A stretch of 64,000 bases of DNA. It comes from Actinomycetota bacterium. Its GTDB lineage: Bacteria > Actinomycetota > Actinomycetes > Actinomycetales > Dermatophilaceae. The notes below the pieces were generated by a model, which made no database searches, was not told where the DNA came from, and worked only from the letters and a program-made list of their open reading frames with translations. Below, in pieces: positions 25,071 to 33,671 of this stretch. Position numbers and translations under genes: made by a program. Each line of letters begins with the position of its first letter. Within the stretch, counting starts at the first letter, position 1. The stretch covers positions 41,089 to 105,088 of the forward strand of contig JAIUPO010000015.1 of assembly GCA_020160805.1 (NCBI GenBank). The letters are read 5' to 3'.

Positions 25071-27434
25071 TCAGGAGGTGGTGGGTATGTCGGCCGGTGC
25101 GACGAGCTGATGCACCTCTCCGGAGAGGCGCTGGGCGACCGCGTCGACCCCGGGAGGTATGAGGGCCGCAACCAGTTCGGGGGAAGCCACCTCTCCGGGC
25201 TCCAGCCGCCCGAGCAAGTCCCGGGCGAACTGAAGGGCCCCGGCGCGGGAGTCCACGGCATACCGGATCGCCAAGGCATCGGCGTGCTCACCATCGCCGG
25301 GCCGGCGCGTGGGGATGTTGAGCCAGACCTTGTCGGTGCTCACGGCCGGCAGGTCGCCCAGATCGTCGTCCACCGTCGCGTCATCCTCGGGCACGGTCTC
25401 GCCGGGGCGTGCTGAACGGGCGGCGAGCAGCCCGGCGATAGCGGCGGGAGTGGTTCCGGGGAGCACGAATTCGACTGGGGCACCGAACAATTCGCGGCCA
25501 CCGGACTCGACGCTCTCGCGATCGACATAGTCCGACTCGGAGGCGACCACCAGGACCCGGGCGGCTGGGAAGACGCGCTGCGCCCAGAAGGGGAACTGCA
25601 GCAGTTCGGGATTCCCGATCAGGACAGCGCCGGCGCTCAGGTCGTCCTCGGGATAAACCCGCTCCACCTCGCCGGAATCGACGAGCGCCTGGATCACCGG
25701 ATCGAGCGGGCTCTCGTGCTCGGCGACGTCGAGGAGGTTCTCGGTATGCAGCAGCGCCACCTCGAAGCCCGCCTCGCGCAGCCCGCCGATCCGCTCGGCG
25801 CTCGCGGCGGCGCCGGCACGGCCGGTCCGGACATCGTCGACGATGACCACATCGGCCGTGCGCGCGCGGGCCAGGCTCGGGTGGAGCGGCGCCTGCCAGC
25901 GCGTCGGGGCGGGGAAGCGGCGCGGGCCTTCGGGATCGAGATAGGGGTCGGCGCCGCCGCGGATCTCCTCGTGCCAGCGGCCGTATGCCGCGCGGTAGGC
26001 CGACCGGGCCTCGTGCCGCCAGCCGGGCGCGAACTCACCGAACGACAGGGACGTCGCCTCGTGCCGCGCCATCGTCAGCACATCGGCGCGCAGGGTCTCG
26101 ATCGGCACCCCAAAGGCGGCCTCCAGGCGCAGGGCGTACTCGGTGTCGGCGGCCTTGCGTACGGTGTCGAACAGGCCGATCCGGGAGACCGCGGGGTGCA
26201 TCCGGACCAGCAGCGAAGGAGCGTTGACGAGATGGCCGTGATAGCCCGGGCGTGTGATGACCAGGTCCTCGTCTGCGCGCACGCCCATCGACCGGGTGGC
26301 CATCAGGGTGGGGTCGGCGAGCAGCGGCGCGAGACCCTTTTCCAGCCGTTCCGGGTGCGCCCAGTCGTCGGAGTCCAAGCAGGTGAAAAAGTCGGCGCCG
26401 CTTTGACGAAGAGCGGTATTGCGGGCGCGATAGGTCCCGCCGTTGACCGCCTTGCGGATGACCCGGACGCGTGGGTCCATGGCCTCGGCGCGCTCCAGAA
26501 CGCCCGGTGTCGGCTCGGGCGAGGCGTCGTCGACGATCAGCAACTCCCAGTTCGCCCAGGTCTGCTGAACCATCGAGTGCACGGCGGTGATCAGCCGCTC
26601 GTCGGGGTTGAAGGCGCTCATGATGACGGCCACGAGGGGGCCCCGCACCGACCCGGCCCGTTCCGGTGCGGCGCTGGTGAGCCGGTCGAACGTGGTCCGC
26701 CCGTGTGGGGCGAGAGCGATGGGTATGGTGCCCGGCTTGACCAGGGCGGCCGACAAAGCCGCGATCCATGGGCCCTCCGGGGCGCCTGGGCGCAGGTGGG
26801 GGTTGAGTGCGTCGGCCTCGGTGAGCGCGCGGTTGGCGGGCCGGACGGCCTTGAGGCGCGCGGCAGCGACGGCATCGTCGAGGCGGCCGGCGGCGAGGAG
26901 CAGTTGCGCGTGGGTCTCGGCGTCGCGCTTAGCGAGGGTTGTCCCGGACGACGTCAGCGCGTCGAAGAGGCCGAGGGCGGTCTGTTGGTCGAGGGGCGCT
27001 CCGAGCTGGCATGCCAGGACGTAGGCATAGGCCGCGAGCAGCGTCGGGTCACTGGCGGCGAGCAGGTCACGGCTGGTGACACCTCGGTCGGCGTCGGCAC
27101 TCGGGATGCCGCCAGCGCCGGGGTGAGCTTCGCCCGCGTCTAGCGATCCCGCATGCGTGGCAGGTGCCGTGCCGCGGGTGGCCAGACGGGCACCGATGGC
27201 CTGCAGGTCGGCGTCACCAAACCGGCCGCGGGTGGCGCGACGGGCAAGAACTTCCCGGCCGCTGACATTGCGCCCACGCAGCAGGGCGGAAGCAAACGCT
27301 TGATCGTCGTCGGCGATCCGCTGGGCGAGCCGGTCAATGATGGCCGCGCGGGTGCGGGCCCGGGCCTGGTCAGGCTGGGCCTGGTTCGGCTGTCCTTCGC
27401 CCGGCTGCACCTGGCTCGGCTGTCCCTGGCTCAT
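25071..27434 (-). CDS. Large GT2-family glycosyltransferase
   Basis: 787-aa protein. After a Gln/Pro-rich start and an alpha-helical N-terminal third, a GT-A glycosyltransferase 2 domain lies at about residues 265-450: PLVAVIMSAFNPDERLITAVHSMV, LLIVDDASPEPT, and the metal-binding LDSDDWAHPERL. A C-terminal region (about 510-690) reads like a degenerate GT-B domain (VVIVDDVRTGRAGAA ... VLVVASESDYVDRES). It shares the motif IG-x-FDTVRK-x-AD-[TS]-EY with the GT2 protein at 28149, so the two are paralogues on opposite strands. Likely makes a cell-surface glycan; donor and acceptor unknown. Start at 27434 avoids overlap with the upstream gene; 27488 is the alternative. Confidence 0.8.
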   Translation of the reverse strand: MSQGQPSQVQPGEGQPNQAQPDQARARTRAAIIDRLAQRIADDDQAFASALLRGRNVSGREVLARRATRGRFGDADLQAIGARLATRGTAPATHAGSLDAGEAHPGAGGIPSADADRGVTSRDLLAASDPTLLAAYAYVLACQLGAPLDQQTALGLFDALTSSGTTLAKRDAETHAQLLLAAGRLDDAVAAARLKAVRPANRALTEADALNPHLRPGAPEGPWIAALSAALVKPGTIPIALAPHGRTTFDRLTSAAPERAGSVRGPLVAVIMSAFNPDERLITAVHSMVQQTWANWELLIVDDASPEPTPGVLERAEAMDPRVRVIRKAVNGGTYRARNTALRQSGADFFTCLDSDDWAHPERLEKGLAPLLADPTLMATRSMGVRADEDLVITRPGYHGHLVNAPSLLVRMHPAVSRIGLFDTVRKAADTEYALRLEAAFGVPIETLRADVLTMARHEATSLSFGEFAPGWRHEARSAYRAAYGRWHEEIRGGADPYLDPEGPRRFPAPTRWQAPLHPSLARARTADVVIVDDVRTGRAGAAASAERIGGLREAGFEVALLHTENLLDVAEHESPLDPVIQALVDSGEVERVYPEDDLSAGAVLIGNPELLQFPFWAQRVFPAARVLVVASESDYVDRESVESGGRELFGAPVEFVLPGTTPAAIAGLLAARSARPGETVPEDDATVDDDLGDLPAVSTDKVWLNIPTRRPGDGEHADALAIRYAVDSRAGALQFARDLLGRLEPGEVASPELVAALIPPGVDAVAQRLSGEVHQLVAPADIPTTS

Positions 27435-27444
27435 GGGAGCTGCG

Positions 27445-28059
27445 TCATTCGGTGCCGGGAAGGATGACGCTGATCGGGTGCGCGGCATCGCTGGCGTCCT
27501 CGACGAGCGTGACGGCGTCCCCTAGCCCGGCGCGCTCGAGGCGCTCGCGGTCGGCGCTATCGGAGGCAACAGCGCGCACCTGCAGGCCGGCGGCCAGAGC
27601 GGCCCGTGCGTGCGCGAGCGTGGCTTCGTCGAGGTGGTGCAGCAGCACCGTGCTGCCATGCGGCAGGTGGCCGAAGATGCCGTGATCGGCCGGACCGGCC
27701 GTCTTCTCGCCCAACCGTGCCGCCGCGCGTTCAAGGGCACTTTGGGCGCGGTCCAGGCGACCGACATACTGCGCCGCCAGCAGGCGCACGGTCCCGGTCA
27801 CATCCGCCTGGTTCGTGCTCGGACCCGCCGTGGTGGCGACCACCGCAGGCCCACCAGGCACCCGGCCGGCGCGGTCAAAGGCCTTGCGGTGCGCGCGCAG
27901 CAGCAGATTGGTGTTCAGGACGACGACGCCGATCACGGCGAGCATGCCAGCCAGGGCGGCGACGGCCAGCCACCACCAGGACAGGGCGGCACCGAGGACG
28001 CCGAGCAGGCCGAGGCCGCCGAGCGCGGCAAGGCCCGCGAGGACGCGCTTTGACGTCAT
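27445..28059 (-). CDS. Membrane-anchored protein linked to glycosyltransferase
   Basis: 204-aa protein with two N-terminal hydrophobic segments (residues about 5-50, ALSWWWLAVAALAGMLAVIGVVVL) and a cytoplasmic part with a helical region followed by a small alpha/beta domain (GHLPHGSTVLLHHLDEATLAHARAALAAGLQVRAVASDS ... SVILPGTE). No known family recognised. It precedes the GT2 gene by about 10 nt on the same strand and is divergent from a second GT2/GT4 pair, so it probably belongs to the same envelope-glycan unit, perhaps as a membrane anchor or regulator. Confidence 0.65.
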   Translation of the reverse strand: MTSKRVLAGLAALGGLGLLGVLGAALSWWWLAVAALAGMLAVIGVVVLNTNLLLRAHRKAFDRAGRVPGGPAVVATTAGPSTNQADVTGTVRLLAAQYVGRLDRAQSALERAAARLGEKTAGPADHGIFGHLPHGSTVLLHHLDEATLAHARAALAAGLQVRAVASDSADRERLERAGLGDAVTLVEDASDAAHPISVILPGTE

Positions 28060-28148
28060 AAAAGTTCGCTCCCAGGGAGTCGGCGACGGCGGCATTAGGC
28101 TTCGGAAGTATCCCACGCACCCCCGCCGACCACGAGGAAGCAAGCCGT

Positions 28149-30068
28149 ATGCCGCAGGCCACCGACGTGCTCGACCTCGCCGTCGCCCGCCTCGCCACCC
28201 GGCCGATGACCGATGGCGCCGTGTGGGGCCTGGGGCGGGCAGCGCTGCGCACGGCGGCCCCCAAACTGCTTGACGTCCTCGCGCTGCGCGCCAGCCACGG
28301 CGCCCTCGATGCGGATGCGCTGGCTGATCGGCTGCGCACAACCGGCCGCTGGCCATCGAGCGCGCTGCGCGAGATCCCCGCAGCCCTGGCCCTGGCGAAC
28401 CAGTGGGCGGTCGGCGGTGAGGCGATCCGCGACCAGCCGCTCGCGCGCGGTGCGTATGACGATCTGTTGGCCCGCTCTGGCAAGTCGGCCTTTGAGGAAG
28501 CCGAGTGGTCGGCGCAACTGGCCGTGCAGATGGCCTGGTTCGCGGGGGACCTCGACGCGGTGCGTCGGCTCATGGACGCGCTGCCGTTGACCCGAGCCGA
28601 GGTCTCCGACCTGCGCATCGACCTTGCCAATCCGTTCGCGACGGGCGCCGCGGTCACCGACGAGTCGCTGGCTGCCTGGCTCCATCTCTTCAACGCCCGC
28701 ATCCGCGATGCCAACCGCGCCCCGGTGGAACTCGACCTCTCGGCGGAGCACCCCTTCGACGGCCTGCATGCCGCGACCGGCCCCTCGGTCGACGGCCCGC
28801 TCGTGACGATCATCGTCCCGAGCTACGCCCCCGACGCCGGCCTGATCAACTCGATTCGCTCCATGGCGGCGCAGAGCTATGGCAATCTCGAGGTGCTACT
28901 CGTCGACGATGCGAGCGGGCCCGCATATGCCGACATTTATGCCGAGGCCGAGGCCCTCGATCCGCGTGTCCGCTTGGTGACCATGCCCATCAACGGCGGC
29001 AGTTATCTCGGTCGCAATGAAGCCCTGAACCAGGCCAAAGGCCGCTTCATCACGACCCAGGACGCCGACGACTGGAGCCATCCCGAGCGGATCGCCGACC
29101 AGGTCAAGCTCCTGATCGACAACCCCCTGGCCCCCGCGAGCCGCAGCGACGCCATCCGTGCCCTCGACGACCTCAGCCTGCAATGGCTCGGCAGCGAGTC
29201 GGTGCGCCGCAATGCCTCTTCCTTGATGATGCGGCGCACCACGATCGAGCAAATCGGCGTCTTCGACACGGTCCGCAAGGGCGCGGACAGCGAGTACCAC
29301 GAACGCATCGAGCGCCGACTCGGCCCGACTGCCGACACCTTCACCCCGCTGGCCATCACCCGGCTGCGCGGAGGCTCCTTGTCCCGCAGCGATTTTCGGC
29401 TCCAGTGGATGTCTCCCGATCGAGTTCTCTACCGCGCCGCCTTCCGGGCCTTTCACGCGGATATGCCGCCCGGACGGGCACCGCTGCTGCCCGCCGCCCA
29501 GCTGCGGCGCCGGGCCTTCCCCGCCCCGCGGTCCTTCCGGCGTGCTCTCCCGGGCGGGGCGCCTCTGACTGACCACTTCGATGTCGTCTATCTTGCGGAC
29601 CTCACGATCGAGAGCGCCCTGACCGCCAAGCGCGAGGTGCGTGACCTGCTGATTCCCGAGGGCGCGACGGTCGGCGTGATCTTCCAAGAAGACCCCACGC
29701 TGGGTCGTCCGCGCCGCCCCAACACCCTGCCGCGCGCGACGGCGCTGCCGATGTCTGGCCGGATCGAGATGGTCAGCGCATCCGATGCCGTGACCGCCGA
29801 TGCCCTCGTCGTGCTCACGCCGGGCCTGCTGGAGATGCCGAGTCTCGACGTGCCCCGGCTGCGCGCCGGCCGGGTCGGCCTGCTGCTCACCGATGGCGCG
29901 CCCGGTGCGCCGGTCGACTGGCTGGCCGCGCTCGCCGGCGGCCGCGAACTCTTCGAGCAAGACCTGACGCTGTTGGCGCTGACCTCGGCGGCCGCCGGGG
30001 AGTGGAACGCCGACGCCGACCGGCCGATCCCCACCCTCACCGACTTCCTCGCCGGGGAGCCCGTATGA
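28149..30068 (+). CDS. GT2-family glycosyltransferase, paralogue of the 25071 gene
   Basis: 639-aa protein with a helical N-terminal region, then a GT-A domain: PLVTIIVPSYAPDAGLINSIRSMAAQSYGNLEVLLVDDASGP (from about residue 217), the aspartate motif TQDADDWSHPERI, and IGVFDTVRKGADSEY shared with the gene at 25071. The C-terminal 200 residues contain a short degenerate Rossmann-like domain. Ribosome-binding site GAGGAAG 8-9 nt before ATG. The stop overlaps the next glycosyltransferase start by 4 nt (ATGA). Likely acts in the cytoplasm on a lipid- or polymer-linked acceptor. Confidence 0.82.
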   Translation: MPQATDVLDLAVARLATRPMTDGAVWGLGRAALRTAAPKLLDVLALRASHGALDADALADRLRTTGRWPSSALREIPAALALANQWAVGGEAIRDQPLARGAYDDLLARSGKSAFEEAEWSAQLAVQMAWFAGDLDAVRRLMDALPLTRAEVSDLRIDLANPFATGAAVTDESLAAWLHLFNARIRDANRAPVELDLSAEHPFDGLHAATGPSVDGPLVTIIVPSYAPDAGLINSIRSMAAQSYGNLEVLLVDDASGPAYADIYAEAEALDPRVRLVTMPINGGSYLGRNEALNQAKGRFITTQDADDWSHPERIADQVKLLIDNPLAPASRSDAIRALDDLSLQWLGSESVRRNASSLMMRRTTIEQIGVFDTVRKGADSEYHERIERRLGPTADTFTPLAITRLRGGSLSRSDFRLQWMSPDRVLYRAAFRAFHADMPPGRAPLLPAAQLRRRAFPAPRSFRRALPGGAPLTDHFDVVYLADLTIESALTAKREVRDLLIPEGATVGVIFQEDPTLGRPRRPNTLPRATALPMSGRIEMVSASDAVTADALVVLTPGLLEMPSLDVPRLRAGRVGLLLTDGAPGAPVDWLAALAGGRELFEQDLTLLALTSAAAGEWNADADRPIPTLTDFLAGEPV

Positions 30069-32233
30069 CGATCCCCCCGCCCCCCGCCGAGCCGAACGAG
30101 ACGGCCGAGCCGGTCGCCGTGCCGGATGGTCAGGTGCGCCACACCGAGGCCGCGGGGGAGATCGACGCTCCAGCCCCGTCCCCGCAGCCGGCGAAGGTCC
30201 TGCTGCTCGGCGAAGAGCCCGGCGCCATGCGGCAGGTCGCCGGCCTGTGGTCCGAACTGCATCCAGACCCCGATGCCCCAGGCCTGGTCATCGTCCACCG
30301 CGCCCAACCGAATAGCGCGTTGCCCAAGACGGCCACCCAGGTCGCGCTCGGGGCGCGTGGTTGGTTCGATGGCGAGCGGTTCAGCACGCCCAGCAAGCGT
30401 CTCGTCGATGCCCTGACCCGACATGAGACCGCCCGCGCAGCGCTCGATCAGGTCGCGACGATCGTCGCGCCGGAGGCTCTTGTCGGCTCCGTGCGATCCC
30501 AGATTGCTGGCGTCACGACGCATCCGATTGATGTCGTGAGCTGGGACGGCTTCGCGATGGCAACCCATCGTGCCTACCTGATCTCCTTGCTGGACAAGGC
30601 ATCCGGACGCGGCAATCGGCCCGCCGCGAGCGCCGCCCTCATCGCGGAGGCGGTCGAGCAGCCCGACCCCGATGGCGCCATGGCCGCCGCCATCGGGCGG
30701 GCCCTGGCGAGCTTGTCGGCGCAGGGCGGCTTCCAGGAGATCGTCGACCTCGCGCCCGCCCTCGACCGGATGCCAGCGGCGGTCCGGGCACGCCATGGGA
30801 TCGACGCGGCGCGGCGATCGAGCGCGATTTCCCTCGGTTCGCCGAGCGAGGCGAGCGACGCCACCGCGGCTGCCGATGCCTTCCGGGCGGCCGACGCCGC
30901 CCGCCGGGATGGCCGACTCGCGGATGCCGTTCGCCTCGTCACTGCGGGGCTGCGGCTGCTCTTCAATGGCGAACTGCATACGGACTCCGAGCACAGCCCG
31001 CTCGTGGACGACCCCGCGAAATGGCTTGCGCCGTGGCGAGATTCGGACTTCGCGCGCTATGCGTATTCCGCGATGGCCCATCGCCGGACCGAGCGTGGCG
31101 ACGACTCGGAGTCGCCGGCGCGTGATCGCGTGGTCGTGCTGCGCGGTGCTTATGGCAACTTTGCTGGCCCGGTCATCGACCTGCTGCGTGCGGCCGGCGC
31201 GGAGCCTGAGGTCACCGATCCGGCGACTATCGGCTCGCTGCTGACCCGCCACAATATTGTCGAGCCGCTGGTGGCCGAGTGGCTGCGCCGAATCGACCCC
31301 GGCACCTGGGCCGACCTGCCGCGTGACGAGTCGGCCGCGACCCAGATCGCCGCGCTCGAGGCCGCCATCGACGGCGCCGGCACGATCTTTGCCGATTGGT
31401 GCGACCCGGGGGCCGTTTTCGCCAGCCTCGCCGTGCCACCTGGCACCCGACTGGTGATCCGCGTCCACCGCGTCGACGCGATGCGCGTGTGGCACCAGTT
31501 CGTCGACTGGGCCGCCGTCGACTCGGTCATCTTCGTCGCCGATCATGTGCGCGATATCTTCGCCGCCCAGATCACTGCCCCCGGTGCCGAGCCCCCGACG
31601 CCGCTGCGGGTGATCAACAATGTCATCGACGTCGAGCGCTACCGCCGCCCGAAAACCCCTGGGGCAGAACGCCGAATCGCGCTCGTCGGCTGGGGCCGTC
31701 GAGTCAAGGACCCAATCTTCGCGCTCGACATCCTCGCCGACTTGCTCGGCACTGATCCGAGCTGGGAGCTTCACCTCATCGGCCGCGACTTCGGGGAGCC
31801 GGGGCCGGGCCCCGCCCGGGAGTATGCCGCCCGCTTCCGCGCGCGCGCCACCACCGCACCGCTGCGCGACGCCATCCGCTGGGTGGGCTTCACCGGCCGG
31901 CTGGAGGAGGCTCTCGACCAATGCGGCTTCGCGCTGTCCACCTCCCGGATCGAAGGCTGGCCCGTCGGCGTCGTCGAGGCCGCCGCGTCCGGCGCGATTC
32001 CGGTGATCCGGGAGTGGACACAATTGCGTGATGCGGGTGCAGCCGCCGCGATCTATGCCGCGACCCCGGATTGGGTCATCGACACGCCCGCCGAGGCGGC
32101 CGCCCGCATCCGCTCCCTCGCCGACCGCGAGGACTGGGAGCGCGAATCCGAGCGGGTCCGTGCCGCCGCCGATGCCCTCTGCGAGGTCGGCGACACCGGG
32201 ACGGCATACGCCGACGTCATCCTCGGCCGCTGA
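30065..32233 (+). CDS. GT4-like glycosyltransferase
   Basis: 722-aa protein. The first 330 residues are Pro/Ala-rich then helical. A GT-B fold follows: an N-terminal Rossmann part (VVVLRGAYGNFAGPVIDLL ... RVHRVDAMRVWHQFVDWAAVDSVIFVADHVRDIF) and a C-terminal part with IALVGWGRRVKDPIFALDILADLL, RWVGFTGRLEEALDQCGFALSTSRIEGWPVGVVEAAASGAIPVI. EGWPVGVVEA is the EX7E-type donor-binding motif of GT4. The 4-nt overlap with the GT2 gene shows coupled expression. A 20-bp hairpin at 32272 follows. Sugar specificity unknown. Confidence 0.82.
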   Translation: MTIPPPPAEPNETAEPVAVPDGQVRHTEAAGEIDAPAPSPQPAKVLLLGEEPGAMRQVAGLWSELHPDPDAPGLVIVHRAQPNSALPKTATQVALGARGWFDGERFSTPSKRLVDALTRHETARAALDQVATIVAPEALVGSVRSQIAGVTTHPIDVVSWDGFAMATHRAYLISLLDKASGRGNRPAASAALIAEAVEQPDPDGAMAAAIGRALASLSAQGGFQEIVDLAPALDRMPAAVRARHGIDAARRSSAISLGSPSEASDATAAADAFRAADAARRDGRLADAVRLVTAGLRLLFNGELHTDSEHSPLVDDPAKWLAPWRDSDFARYAYSAMAHRRTERGDDSESPARDRVVVLRGAYGNFAGPVIDLLRAAGAEPEVTDPATIGSLLTRHNIVEPLVAEWLRRIDPGTWADLPRDESAATQIAALEAAIDGAGTIFADWCDPGAVFASLAVPPGTRLVIRVHRVDAMRVWHQFVDWAAVDSVIFVADHVRDIFAAQITAPGAEPPTPLRVINNVIDVERYRRPKTPGAERRIALVGWGRRVKDPIFALDILADLLGTDPSWELHLIGRDFGEPGPGPAREYAARFRARATTAPLRDAIRWVGFTGRLEEALDQCGFALSTSRIEGWPVGVVEAAASGAIPVIREWTQLRDAGAAAAIYAATPDWVIDTPAEAAARIRSLADREDWERESERVRAAADALCEVGDTGTAYADVILGR

Positions 32234-32271
32234 CAACCTCGGCGCGTCCCGAGACGACGCCGTGCCAGACC

Positions 32272-32333
32272 GTCGAGTGCGGGAAACACGCCGACGCGAG
32301 TGCCCGATTTCGGGCGTGTTTCCCGAACTCGAC
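32272..32333. terminator. Long hairpin between convergent genes
   Basis: Arms 32272-32292 and 32312-32333 pair over about 20 bp with one mismatch (outer GTCGAGT/ACTCGAC, inner CGGGAAACACGCC with its complement). It lies between the GT4 stop and the end of the convergent gene at 32341, as expected for a two-way terminator. No T tract. Confidence 0.6.
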
Positions 32334-32340
32334 CTCTCGA

Positions 32341-33465
32341 TCACGCGTCGGCGAGCGCCCTCAAGACCGCGAGCGCCGCGCTCGGGTGGTCCGACGGCAG
32401 GTGGGTGACGCCCGGCAGCGCACTCCACGGCGAATCTTGTTCCGCGAGAACGACAACGGGGATGCCAGCGGCGGCATAGTCGGCGAGCTCCGGCATACCC
32501 GCCGGCGACCAGCGCGCACCCTCCGGCGGGGGCGCATCGACCACGAGGGCGACTCGCGTTCCGGCCAGCCGGGCGGCCGGGGAGGGGTCGGCGGCGATCT
32601 CGACGCGCGGCTCCAACCCGCGGCGGCGCAGCGCGGCACCGACCGGGCGCGGGTCATTGGTGCGGATCCGCAGCGGCACCTTCGCCTGCTCCTGCGGCCT
32701 GAGCATGGCGTATGCCGCGAGCACCGGTTCCAGCCGCGGCAAGCGATGGGCGTCCACCGCCACGGACAAGACCCCCGGCCCCTGGTCGTATGCCGGGAAG
32801 GCCAGCAATCCGGGTCGCTGCCAGACGACGACGGGCGGCGCGCCCGCCGGCCGGGCCGTGGCGAAGGCCGGGTGCTCGCCAAGGGCTTGAGCGGCGGCCT
32901 CCGTGCCCGCCAGCACAACATCGGCCTGAGCGATCAGCGCCAGCATCCAGTCGGCAACGAGCGGCGAGTCCGGCGCCGCGGGGAGCATCGGCAGCAGCCG
33001 GGCAGCCAACGTCGCGCCCATTTCCGCCGTCAGCCGAGCCCCATCGACGCCATGCGTCGGCAACGGATCGACATGCGCGACCCACTGCCCCGCCAGCCCG
33101 TCGGCGCGCACCGACGCGGCCAGCGCGTGGTCCGCCAAACCCATCGGCCCCGAATACACCTGATCCCACGGCCCGGAATCAGCCGCCCAGTCCGCGGCGG
33201 TCGCGAGCCCGGCCGCGGCGTACGCCTCCACCGCTCGGGCCTCGACCGGCATGGCACCCCCGCGCAGCGAGCGCGCCCGTGCGATCTGTCCGTCGATCGC
33301 GGGCCGTGGCGTCTCGCGCGGCAGACAGGCGTCGAGATCGGCGCGCAACACGTCCAGGCTCGTCGCGCCGGATCGCGTCAGCCAGGCGGCAGCGGTCGTC
33401 GCCGCCTCGTGGCGCCAGGGTGCGAACGCCCAGCAGCAGGCCAAGGTCGTGCTCATGAGGACCAT
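32341..33465 (-). CDS. Glycan-cluster protein, possible degenerate GT-B
   Basis: 374-aa protein without a signal peptide. No confident family match. The second half alternates beta/alpha elements (VVVWQRPGLLAFPAYDQGPGVLSVAVDA, RVALVVDAPPPEGARWSPAGMPELADYAAAGIPVVVLAEQDSP) like the C-terminal half of a GT-B glycosyltransferase, and it lies tail-to-tail with the GT4 gene, so a role in the same glycan pathway is the best inference. Start at 33465 supported by GGAGG 7 nt upstream; a second ATG at 33456 is close by. Confidence 0.6.
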   Translation of the reverse strand: MVLMSTTLACCWAFAPWRHEAATTAAAWLTRSGATSLDVLRADLDACLPRETPRPAIDGQIARARSLRGGAMPVEARAVEAYAAAGLATAADWAADSGPWDQVYSGPMGLADHALAASVRADGLAGQWVAHVDPLPTHGVDGARLTAEMGATLAARLLPMLPAAPDSPLVADWMLALIAQADVVLAGTEAAAQALGEHPAFATARPAGAPPVVVWQRPGLLAFPAYDQGPGVLSVAVDAHRLPRLEPVLAAYAMLRPQEQAKVPLRIRTNDPRPVGAALRRRGLEPRVEIAADPSPAARLAGTRVALVVDAPPPEGARWSPAGMPELADYAAAGIPVVVLAEQDSPWSALPGVTHLPSDHPSAALAVLRALADA

Positions 33466-33513
33466 TGTCCGACCTCCGCCCCGCCCCGCCCACAAGGCCC
33501 AGCCGGGTGATCT

Positions 33514-33604
33514 CCCATTTCTCTCCGGATGCCACAAACTTGAGGTTCGGGTGACTTTCTAGGCCACTCGAACCTCAACTTTCCGGCATCCGGAGAGAAA
33601 TGGG
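33514..33604. repeat. 91-bp near-perfect palindrome in a divergent gap
   Basis: Outer arms 33514-33533 and 33585-33604 are perfectly complementary over 20 bp (CCCATTTCTCTCCGGATGCC); inner arms TTGAGGTTCG (33540-33549) and CGAACCTCAA (33569-33578) pair over another 10 bp. It sits between the divergently transcribed genes at 33465 and 33672, where a terminator is not expected. Confidence 0.8.
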
Positions 33605-33671
33605 GGACCAGGCCGACTCGGGCCCCGGCGGTGGTTTTCGGCTGTCAGACGCTCATGTCACCATGGGGACC

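Noticed and set aside
29588..32428. Very long open frame on the minus strand opposite the glycosyltransferase genes
   Set aside because: Its translation is Arg/Gly/Asp-rich low complexity, mirrors the codon structure of the genes on the plus strand, and has no domain; typical antisense frame of high-GC DNA. The same applies to antisense frames opposite dnaX, lysC, fumC and the NHL genes.
33514..33604. CRISPR-like or terminator assignment for the palindrome
   Set aside because: Only one unit, no spacers; the flanking genes are divergent, so it does not end either transcript.
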